Under the pieces are notes generated by a model. That model was not told where the DNA came from. It ran no database searches and was given only the letters and a program-made list of their open reading frames with translations. Positions 1 through 4,917 of a stretch of DNA of 8,652 bases are shown here, piece after piece. The translations under genes and the position numbers were made by a program. The first letter of the stretch is position 1. Every line of letters begins with the position of its first letter. This DNA comes from Nitrospirota bacterium (GTDB lineage: Bacteria; Nitrospirota; Nitrospiria; Nitrospirales; UBA8639), in the NCBI GenBank assembly GCA_003228495.1, contig QIDY01000095.1:1-8652 (forward strand), written 5' to 3'.

Positions 1-292
1 TCACAAATTCATAGGAATAGCTATTCCAGGGATTTTTCAGGAATGGGACGGTGACATGGTAGGTCCGGTCAGGAATTCGCTCGTTTAACAGGGTGACAAG
101 TCGTTCTAACGCGGCCTGAGCCGCCTCATGCCCCTGCTGGCGGGTGATGATATCCTCAAGATATTCAAGATTGGCTTTGGCGGTGATTCCACTCACATTC
201 TGAATGGTGGTACCCTGAGGATCCTTTCCAAATGGCCTGAATTCCATAAAAGGTCTTTCCAGAATGCGATGGGTTTTGGGTAAGAAGGGCAT
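1..292 (-). CDS. Unrecognised protein, N-terminal part (gene runs off the left edge)
   Basis: An open frame reads leftward from ATG at 292-290 to the window edge without a stop, giving 97 codons. The protein starts MPFLPKTHRILERPFMEFRP and continues through a helical Gln/Ala/Leu-rich stretch (about residues 43-70) to a segment rich in aromatic residues (NPWNSYSYEF) at the edge. ATG 292 is the first start after an in-frame stop at 331-329 and has AAGGGA five bases upstream. A second in-frame ATG at 247-245 (MEFRPFGKDP) also has a GGAAAG upstream and could be the true start. There is no signal peptide or obvious membrane segment in the visible part. It lies 93 bp downstream of the FadL-type gene on the same strand, with no clear terminator between them, so co-transcription is possible. 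I do not recognise the family and assign no function. Confidence 0.6.
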   Translation of the reverse strand, partial: MPFLPKTHRILERPFMEFRPFGKDPQGTTIQNVSGITAKANLEYLEDIITRQQGHEAAQAALERLVTLLNERIPDRTYHVTVPFLKNPWNSYSYEFV

Positions 293-385
293 GGGAGTCC
301 CTTGGAAACAAGAAGAGGTTAGAAGACTTTAAAGGAAAATGTGAAAAAGGTGAAGAGGGGCTAAGGAGCAATTCCGGGCAACAGG

Positions 386-1735
386 TTAAAAGTTCACCCG
401 AAAGGACAAAGCACCTACGTGCAGAGTGGTATCCCATTCCCCGTTTAAGAGGGGTTGTCTATTGTTGCTGATGTCTCGCGTTTGATACAGCAAGATCTGA
501 TAGGCGAGATCAAGTCCCATGGCCTTGGCCCCAAGACTATCGCAGGGGAGGATGCCCAAAAATTTCCCGGGTGCGTGGCACATAAAGCCCACACCTGTTG
601 AAAAAGCGTTGTAGTCAGCATCGGGATTTGAGGGATCGAATTCTCGACTAGGAACGGGGGTTTCGGAGCGAACATACCCTGCTCTGAGAGAGACATCCCA
701 TTGTGGCAGGGCAGGAGGGGAGAGGGCTTTAAACTCAGTGCCCACCATGAAAATCCAGGCATCTCCATAGTTTCGTGGATTAGGAATGACCGCACCATTG
801 GAGAGTTTCAAGTCGAGGTTTTTGAAATCGGTCCAATCTGCATATTCCACATCCACTTCAATCTTCCATTCACGTTGGGCGTTCCGGACCGGCCAAGCGG
901 CAACGGCCCAGGTATAGACGTCAGGGAGTTCAATGGTGGTTGAAGCGTCTGCTACCAGGGCCCCATTGGCCAGAAACTCGCCATCCAAGTCAAGGTCTGC
1001 ACCGTTGCGGTATACAAATCCCAGGTTCAAAAGAGGCTTCTCCTCAGTATTCCGTAAAGGAGTCCACAAAACGCTGACATTGAAGCCTAGGGCGGTATCG
1101 GTACCATTAGCCTCCAGGTTAAAACCGGGCGCAGGGCTTTGCTGTAGTTCGGCTTGGCCTTCCCCCAGGAAACTGGCAAACGTATAAATGTCCAATCCCC
1201 CTCCTATGGAGATATAGTCATTCAGCTTGTAAGCCAATGTTGGTTTGATATCAATGAGAGGAAGCGAGGCTTTCGTGCTAATGGGTGCAATGAGGCTATC
1301 GTCCGGGTATTCCACCTGAAGAGCAAATGGTGAAGTTACGCCTAGACCCACGGTCCAATTTGGGAGATTGGACAGTCCCAATGCCGGTAAGTGAGCGGTG
1401 AGATAAAATGTAGAGGGTGGAGGATTGGCGATGGTTCCACCCAGATCCCCATCTACATTTGGGCCAACTGCGCTTTTCAACTCAATGTTTCCACCGATTA
1501 ACAACGTGCCAGTGGAAAATTGGATACCTTGCAGTTGGGTCATGCCGGCGGGGTTATAATGCAAGGCGGAGGGGTCATCGGCTTGAGCGGAAAAGGCGGC
1601 ACCCTGGCCGGTGGCTGAGGCGCTCTGATCCAAGATTCGAAATCCTTCACCAAACACTGTTTCGGGGTAAAAAGTGAAGCTAAAAACACAGACAAGCAAA
1701 CACGCAAGGCTCACGCGCGCAAAAAACGATATCAC
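386..1735 (-). CDS. OmpP1/FadL/TodX-family outer-membrane transport protein
   Basis: This 449-residue protein is predicted to be an outer-membrane beta-barrel that passes hydrophobic compounds (fatty acids, aromatics, hydrocarbons) through a lateral opening, as known for FadL and TodX. Residues 1-29 form a signal peptide with a hydrophobic core (VSLACLLVCVFSF), with likely cleavage after VFG29. The mature N-terminus begins GFRILDQSASATGQGAAFSA and reaches the family-typical DDPSALHYNPAG (NPAG at 61-64), the hatch region of the family. Alternating strand-like segments follow, and the chain ends LHVGALSFRVNF with a terminal Phe, the usual barrel-assembly signal. The length fits the family. The start is GTG at 1735-1733, with AAGGAGG four bases upstream. 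The substrate cannot be inferred from sequence. Its only visible same-strand neighbour is the unknown gene at 1-292. The family call is secure; the specific role is not. Confidence 0.92.
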   Translation of the reverse strand: MISFFARVSLACLLVCVFSFTFYPETVFGEGFRILDQSASATGQGAAFSAQADDPSALHYNPAGMTQLQGIQFSTGTLLIGGNIELKSAVGPNVDGDLGGTIANPPPSTFYLTAHLPALGLSNLPNWTVGLGVTSPFALQVEYPDDSLIAPISTKASLPLIDIKPTLAYKLNDYISIGGGLDIYTFASFLGEGQAELQQSPAPGFNLEANGTDTALGFNVSVLWTPLRNTEEKPLLNLGFVYRNGADLDLDGEFLANGALVADASTTIELPDVYTWAVAAWPVRNAQREWKIEVDVEYADWTDFKNLDLKLSNGAVIPNPRNYGDAWIFMVGTEFKALSPPALPQWDVSLRAGYVRSETPVPSREFDPSNPDADYNAFSTGVGFMCHAPGKFLGILPCDSLGAKAMGLDLAYQILLYQTRDISNNRQPLLNGEWDTTLHVGALSFRVNF

Positions 1736-1777
1736 GTTTCCTCCTTGAGTATGGAAATGGGGCGGGGGCGTTGAGGA

Positions 1778-1806
1778 AGTTTACGAGAAGCGTCAAAAGT
1801 TAGCAA
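1778..1806 (-). promoter_or_regulatory. Candidate sigma70-type promoter of the FadL-type gene
   Basis: Read on the minus strand, TTGCTA (1806-1801) is followed by a 17-bp spacer and TAAACT (1783-1778). Each hexamer matches 4 of 6 consensus positions. The implied transcript start, near 1771, leaves a leader of about 35 nt before the GTG start. This is a pattern match only. Confidence 0.35.
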
Positions 1807-1898
1807 TGTTGATCACCAGACATGAACGGGTGACAATAGCAAAATAGGGGGATGAGGATAGGCAAATGTGTTACTGCAGGATGATCGAAGAACAGATG

Positions 1899-1927
1899 TT
1901 CAGTATTTGAGCATCTATTCCTTTAAT
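1899..1927 (+). promoter_or_regulatory. Weak candidate promoter for the VOC-uvrC pair
   Basis: TTCAGT (1899-1904), a 17-bp spacer and TTTAAT (1922-1927, 5 of 6 matches) stand about 50 bp before the VOC start, in the AT-rich part of the divergent spacer. The -35 half is poor. A promoter is expected somewhere here because the spacer separates divergent genes, but this exact placement is uncertain. Confidence 0.25.
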
Positions 1928-1978
1928 ATTACAGGTAACCATACAGGAAAAAAGTTTTTTTAGAAAGGAGGAGACTGC

Positions 1979-2377
1979 ATGCGGGTCAAAAAACTACTGC
2001 ACACTCGAATGCGCGTGAGTAATATGGAACAGACCATCGCTTTTTATCGGGAAATATTAGGACTAGAAGTGGTAGAGCAAAAGGTCTCACCCCGTGGATC
2101 GCAACTCGCGTTTTTGGCCGTACCCAACAGCGAGGAACTTATTGAACTGTGCAGTTTTCCGACCAGTGGCCCCGTCCAGGTTCAAGAAGATTTGGTTCAT
2201 TTGGCTTTTGAAGTGGTTGATCTGGACAACACCATTCAGGAATTGCAAGCCAAAGGGGTCCCCATTACCGATGGTCCGACACAGGCATCATCTGGCAGCC
2301 GGTTTATTTTTATCGATGCGCCCGACGGGTATGAAATCGAGTTGATTCAAAGGGCCCCAGGCGTAGTTATCGTCTAG
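1979..2377 (+). CDS. VOC-superfamily / glyoxalase I-like metalloenzyme
   Basis: This 132-residue protein has the two beta-alpha-beta-beta-beta modules of the vicinal oxygen chelate fold. The four metal-ligand positions of glyoxalase I are all filled: His8 (LLHTRMRV), Glu56 (ELIELCS), His74 (LVHLAFEV) and Glu121 (GYEIELIQ). Their spacing is almost that of E. coli GloA (His5, Glu56, His74, Glu122). The motif FYREILGLEVVE and the ending FIDAPDGYEIELIQ are also typical. A lactoylglutathione lyase-type detoxification role is plausible, but many VOC proteins (epimerases, dioxygenases, resistance proteins) share this geometry, so the substrate is open. The start ATG has an excellent ribosome site, AAAGGAGGAG at 1964-1973. 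The stop lies about 20 bp before the preferred uvrC ATG, and the two genes are probably transcribed together. Confidence 0.88.
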   Translation: MRVKKLLHTRMRVSNMEQTIAFYREILGLEVVEQKVSPRGSQLAFLAVPNSEELIELCSFPTSGPVQVQEDLVHLAFEVVDLDNTIQELQAKGVPITDGPTQASSGSRFIFIDAPDGYEIELIQRAPGVVIV

Positions 2378-2397
2378 TGAACGATGTGAGGGCTCGC

Positions 2398-3510
2398 ATG
2401 AAGAACGCAACTACTTCATCTTCTAAAAGGCTTTCCACCCAGTCTGATCACTTTGAAGGGAAATTGAACCATCTTCCGAAGCAACCGGGAGTATATTTGT
2501 TTAAAGATCGCAAGGATGACATCGTCTATATTGGCAAGGCGGCGGTGTTGGCCGACCGAGTTCGATCCTATTTTCAAAAAGGCGCCGATCTGAGCCCGAA
2601 AATTCGGGCTTTAGTGGCTCATGCTGTTGATCTGGAAACCATTATCACCAAATCCGAACTGGAAGCTTTAATTCTAGAAAGTAATCTCATCAAGCGGCAT
2701 CGTCCACGCTTCAACATCGTGCTCCGGGACGACAAGCAATATCCCTATCTTCGGTTGCCGGTTCAGGACGATTTCCCTCGGCTCTCCATTGTGCGGGGCG
2801 TGAAAAACGACAAGGCTCTGTACTTCGGCCCCTATGTACCGACCGGTGCGATGCGTGAAACGTTGAAGGTCATTCGCAAAGTGTTTCCCTTGGCCACCTG
2901 CAAAATTGAGATTGATGGCATGGCTGATCGAGCCTGTCTGGAATTTGAAATTAAACGCTGCATGGCACCCTGTACCGGTAATCAAAGCAAAGAGGACTAT
3001 CATCGGATCGTCCGGCAGGTTCGGTGGTTTTTGGAAGGGCGTGATCAGAAATTGCTGGCGTCACTTCGAGATGACATGCACGTAATGGCTGAGCGAGAAG
3101 CATTTGAAGATGCAGCTCGCTTGCGGGATCGCATTCTGAAAATTGAACGAACATTAGAAAAACAACGCGTTGCGCAAATTGGCCCTGTGAATCAGGATGT
3201 GTTGGGGTTGGCCCGAGCTGGGAGCACAGCAGATGTACAATTGCTCTTTGTCCGCGGAGGGTTGCTAATTGGGCGCCGCGATTTTTTCTGGGCCGATGCC
3301 GGAGAAGCGACGGATGAGGAACTTGTTCGAACCACTCTTGAACAGTTTTACAATAAAACAGTCTTGCCTCCCAAGGAACTCTTGTTACCCGTAAATATTG
3401 AAGGTCAAAAGTTAGTGCAACGGTGGCTGTCGAATAAAAAAGGCGAAGCCGTGCGAGTGCTGGTGCCTGAACGAGGAGCTAAATATCATTTGAAACAACT
3501 CGTTGAATGA
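2398..3510 (+). CDS. uvrC: UvrC N-terminal fragment: GIY-YIG nuclease, Fe-S cysteines, UVR domain
   Basis: This fragment holds the half of UvrC that makes the 3' incision and contacts UvrB. Residues about 30-110 are a GIY-YIG domain with Tyr33 (GVYLF), Tyr44 and Lys47 (VYIGKA), Arg54 (RVRSYF), Glu94 (LILESNLIK) and Asn106 (RFNIVLRDDKQYPYL), all catalytic positions of the family. Cysteines 168, 180, 188 and 192 are spaced 12-8-4, the same spacing as the [4Fe-4S] ligands of E. coli UvrC. A UVR motif (FEDAARLRDRILKIER) follows at about 235-255. I chose ATG 2398 because GAGGG lies five bases before it. GTG 2377 and GTG 2386 are in frame upstream but have no ribosome site; GTG 2377 would overlap the VOC stop by one base. 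The fragment ends RGAKYHLKQLVE, just where the family normally continues into an LAxxNA segment. Alone it resembles the architecture of Cho, a UvrC-like 3' nuclease. Confidence 0.8.
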   Translation: MKNATTSSSKRLSTQSDHFEGKLNHLPKQPGVYLFKDRKDDIVYIGKAAVLADRVRSYFQKGADLSPKIRALVAHAVDLETIITKSELEALILESNLIKRHRPRFNIVLRDDKQYPYLRLPVQDDFPRLSIVRGVKNDKALYFGPYVPTGAMRETLKVIRKVFPLATCKIEIDGMADRACLEFEIKRCMAPCTGNQSKEDYHRIVRQVRWFLEGRDQKLLASLRDDMHVMAEREAFEDAARLRDRILKIERTLEKQRVAQIGPVNQDVLGLARAGSTADVQLLFVRGGLLIGRRDFFWADAGEATDEELVRTTLEQFYNKTVLPPKELLLPVNIEGQKLVQRWLSNKKGEAVRVLVPERGAKYHLKQLVE

Positions 3511-4087
3511 ACACCTTCGTGTGCAAACCGAATTACGAGAAGCCATCCAGGAGTTGCAACAGGTGTTGGGTTTATCGTTGTTGCCGCACAGAATTGAATG
3601 TTTCGATATTTCGAATACCATGGGTGCACAATCTGTCGCGTCGATGGTTGTGTGGGAAAACGGGCGTATGAAGAAAAGTCACTACCGTCGGTTTCGAATC
3701 AAAACCGTAGAAGGTGCCAACGATTTTGCCAGTATGCATGAAGTCGTGAAACGCCGCTATGGAGGCACGTTAGCCACCAAAACTGAGAAGGTGTTGCCTT
3801 CACCAGACTTAATTATCATTGACGGAGGTCTTGGCCAATTAGGTGCGGCCATTGAGGCTATTACCGATCTTGGCCTGAAGCAGATCGCTGTTTGTGGATT
3901 AGCCAAGGCGAAAGGTGAAAAAGACGAACGGATCTTTCTGCCTGGTCACAAATCTCCAATTGTTTTGCCGCTCAAATCCCCCGCCACGCGCCTTGTGCAA
4001 TTGATTCGAGACGAAGCGCACCGCTTTGCCATTACCTACCATCGCAAACTCCGCAGCCAAGCGTTTTTAGTAAGGAGCGAAAAATGA
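3503..4087 (+). CDS. uvrC: UvrC C-terminal fragment: RNase H-like endonuclease domain, HhH domain absent
   Basis: This fragment carries the nuclease fold that makes the 5' incision. It reads RIECFDISNTMGAQSVASMV (catalytic Asp35), then GANDFASMHEVVKRRY with a second acidic residue, LIIIDGGLGQLGAA (Asp107) and RDEAHRFAITYHRKLR (His173). These correspond to E. coli Asp399, Asp438, Asp466 and His538. The frame is open from 3494; the coordinate given uses TTG 3503. That codon has no ribosome site, so independent translation is doubtful. Similarity to UvrC stops at RSQA (codon ending 4063). The last seven residues, FLVRSEK, are encoded by purine-rich, repeat-like DNA, and the stop at 4085-4087 comes before any of the roughly 60-residue DNA-binding helix-hairpin-helix domain. 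No such domain appears in any frame of the following 350 bp. Confidence 0.75.
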   Translation: MNEHLRVQTELREAIQELQQVLGLSLLPHRIECFDISNTMGAQSVASMVVWENGRMKKSHYRRFRIKTVEGANDFASMHEVVKRRYGGTLATKTEKVLPSPDLIIIDGGLGQLGAAIEAITDLGLKQIAVCGLAKAKGEKDERIFLPGHKSPIVLPLKSPATRLVQLIRDEAHRFAITYHRKLRSQAFLVRSEK

Positions 4088-4112
4088 GGAGTGAACAGTA
4101 ACAACAAAGACG

Positions 4113-4162
4113 TGAAGCGTGAGGCGTAAAGCGATTCGAAGGTTTTTTCTCCTCACGCTTCA
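4113..4162 (+). repeat. 12-bp perfect inverted repeat (intergenic hairpin) behind uvrC
   Basis: TGAAGCGTGAGG (4113-4124) is exactly complementary to CCTCACGCTTCA (4151-4162), separated by 26 bases. The left arm sits in a purine-rich run with GGAGYGAA, GTGAAGCG and GAGGCG motifs (4072-4132), typical in style of dispersed intergenic palindromic repeats. A short T-run (4171-4175) follows the right arm, so the hairpin could also act as a weak terminator for the VOC-uvrC transcript. The loop is long for an intrinsic terminator. Confidence 0.65.
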
Positions 4163-4203
4163 TACTTCATGTTTTTCCCCATTCTTATGTCATGTTCTCC
4201 TTA

Positions 4204-4228
4204 GGGTTCGCGACACCATAACTTCCCA
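4204..4228 (+). repeat. Left terminal inverted repeat of the foldback element
   Basis: Outer part GGGTTCGCGA and inner part ATAACTTCCCA are identical to the reverse complement of 4359-4383. The only differences are at the 11th and 13th bases (C here, A there). Confidence 0.75.
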
Positions 4229-4327
4229 TTTTCGCATCCCATCTTCAGGTCAGCTTGGGCCGATTTTCACTCGCACAATCCTCAACGTCGACCATGCGAC
4301 GCCTCCGGTTGTGCTCCCTCAGATAGG

Positions 4328-4362
4328 CCCAATCTGGCCCAAATCTGGGCGCAAATTCTGGG
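4328..4362 (+). repeat. Three imperfect tandem ~12-bp units in the right arm of the foldback element
   Basis: CCCAATCTGG, CCCAAATCTGGG and CGCAAATTCTGGG follow one another. They share the pattern CAAATCTGGG with small changes. The last unit overlaps the start of the right terminal repeat. Confidence 0.5.
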
Positions 4363-4383
4363 AAGTTATTGTTTCGCGAACCC
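4359..4383 (-). repeat. Right terminal inverted repeat of the foldback element
   Basis: The reverse complement begins GGGTTCGCGA and ends ATAACTTCCCA, matching the left end at 23 of 25 positions. TTA follows immediately at 4384-4386. Confidence 0.75.
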
Positions 4384-4446
4384 TTAAGCTTTTTTCTTAA
4401 TTAACCGATTTGTACACCACAAGGGTTTTTGTGGAGGAGAGTCGGT

Positions 4447-4698
4447 ATGGAATGCCCGCGCTGTCACGGAACGATGGTTGTCGATCACTTTGTGGATATG
4501 GCCGCGAGTGGTGAGATTTGGATGCCCGGATGGCGGTGTTTGATGTGTGGAGAAATCATTGATCCCATTATTGAGAGCCATCGTCAGCAGCAGCAACACC
4601 ATCAAGAAATTGTCGGCGCCATTTCAGGATCGTCTGCTCGACCTCCAGCCCCGCTGGCGGTGAATCCACGAAAAGTCTTACGCTGCCGATCTTCCTAA
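4447..4698 (+). CDS. Small zinc-ribbon protein of unknown function
   Basis: This 83-residue protein starts MECPRCHGTMVV. Two CxxC knuckles, Cys3-Pro-Arg-Cys6 and Cys32-Leu-Met-Cys35, are about 26 residues apart, the geometry of a single structural zinc ribbon. His8, Trp25 and a GW pair lie between them. A polar tail follows, containing HRQQQQHH (about residues 51-58), then a Pro/Arg-rich, probably disordered end. ATG 4447 is chosen because GGAGGAGA (4433-4440) lies six bases before it; an in-frame TTG at 4429 is not needed. A six-base hairpin (CCACAA 4417-4422 with TTGTGG 4429-4434) reaches into the ribosome site and might lower initiation. The gene starts 63 bp after the foldback element and 219 bp before leuS. 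It could be a regulator or a small nucleic-acid- or protein-binding accessory; function is unknown. Confidence 0.75.
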   Translation: MECPRCHGTMVVDHFVDMAASGEIWMPGWRCLMCGEIIDPIIESHRQQQQHHQEIVGAISGSSARPPAPLAVNPRKVLRCRSS

Positions 4699-4766
4699 GG
4701 TTTTTCCTTCCTCGATTTGATCTAAATTTCAAGAATCATTTTTAGGCGCATGCCCCTGGCGTTTGC

Positions 4767-4795
4767 TTGTCGGGTCGGCCCCTCTATGCTAGATT
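4767..4795 (+). promoter_or_regulatory. Candidate extended -10 promoter of the leuS-lptE-holA operon
   Basis: TTGTCG (4767-4772), a 17-bp spacer and TAGATT (4790-4795) are preceded by TG at 4787-4788, giving an extended -10 (TGCTAGATT). Transcription would start near 4802, leaving a leader of about 115 nt before leuS. Confidence 0.5.
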
Positions 4796-4811
4796 CTTTC
4801 TCGTAAGTTAT

Positions 4812-4871
4812 GGAGAGGGAAAGGTGCGGATGAGGTGTTGTTTGTTCTCTTCTCCCTCTTTTCTTTTATGA
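4812..4871 (+). promoter_or_regulatory. Possible Leu-containing leader ORF upstream of leuS
   Basis: A purine-rich ribosome site (GGAGAGGGAAAGG, 4812-4824) stands five bases before ATG 4830. The frame has 13 codons, MRCCLFSSPSFLL, and ends CTT-TTA-TGA at 4871. Three of the 13 codons are Leu, two of them directly before the stop. AGAGGGA (4814-4820) can pair with TCCCTCT (4853-4859), which would hide the ribosome site. I see no strong terminator hairpin between 4872 and 4917, so classical attenuation is not demonstrated. This is a hypothesis about leucine-responsive control of leuS. Confidence 0.3.
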
Positions 4872-4917
4872 TGACCAGCAGAGTGTCCTTCCCCATCCAA
4901 TTGCATAAAACAGCACC

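Larger units (their letters stand above)
2398..4087 (+). pseudogene. uvrC: uvrC, excinuclease ABC subunit C, frame-broken and C-terminally truncated
   Basis: Two consecutive frames together make one UvrC, the nuclease of the UvrABC nucleotide-excision repair complex, which cuts both sides of a DNA lesion. The first frame stops at TGA 3508-3510. The rest continues in the +2 frame, which is open from 3494, so the break lies within 3494-3507. The joined product would be about 565 residues, against about 610 for E. coli UvrC. The shortage has two sources: roughly 7-11 residues lost at the junction, and the whole C-terminal helix-hairpin-helix domain. Catalytic and cofactor residues are otherwise intact on both sides, so the decay is recent, or both halves are still made, or the junction is an assembly error. 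The fragments are described separately. Confidence 0.75.
4204..4383. mobile_element. 180-bp foldback (MITE-like) element with 25-bp terminal inverted repeats
   Basis: The element begins GGGTTCGCGA... and ends ...TCGCGAACCC. The two 25-bp ends (4204-4228 and 4359-4383) are inverted copies differing at only two positions. TTA stands directly outside both ends (4201-4203 and 4384-4386), a candidate 3-bp target duplication. A second inverted pair, GCACAA (4273-4278) with TTGTGC (4309-4314), and an inner pair CGTCG/CGACG (4286-4290/4297-4301) share the dyad centre at about 4293.5. This is exactly the midpoint of the terminal repeats. Between them, CAGCTTGGGCC (4251-4261) pairs with GGCCCAATCTG (4326-4336) with one mismatch. 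The whole element is therefore one imperfect palindrome. No transposase or coding frame lies inside, so it would depend on a transposase elsewhere. I cannot assign an IS family. Confidence 0.72.

Noticed and set aside
165..437. 90-codon minus-strand frame overlapping the end of the FadL-type gene
   Set aside because: It overlaps both the FadL-type C-terminus and the better-supported frame at 1-292, has no convincing start, and is low-complexity Ser/Pro/Leu.
1948..1961. A6-G-T7 run before the VOC gene as an intrinsic terminator
   Set aside because: The arms leave a one-base loop with no GC stem, and it lies between the expected promoter and the gene.
3494..3510. Programmed translational frameshift in uvrC
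   Set aside because: There is no slippery heptamer, no prfB-like CTT-TGA, and no clear stimulatory structure. The missing residues at the junction point to a deletion instead.
4273..4314. Integron attC recombination site
   Set aside because: The central hairpin lacks the paired core sites with GTT triplets. It shares its centre with the terminal repeats, so it belongs to the foldback element.
4119..4400. 93-codon plus-strand frame between uvrC and the zinc-ribbon gene
   Set aside because: It runs across the 4113-4162 hairpin and nearly the whole foldback element, has no ribosome site, and its product shows no recognisable pattern. It is a chance frame through repeats.
4796..4917. T-box riboswitch in the leuS leader
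   Set aside because: The conserved AGGGTGGNACCGCG-type box, the specifier loop and a terminator/antiterminator pair are not visible, and the leader is too short.
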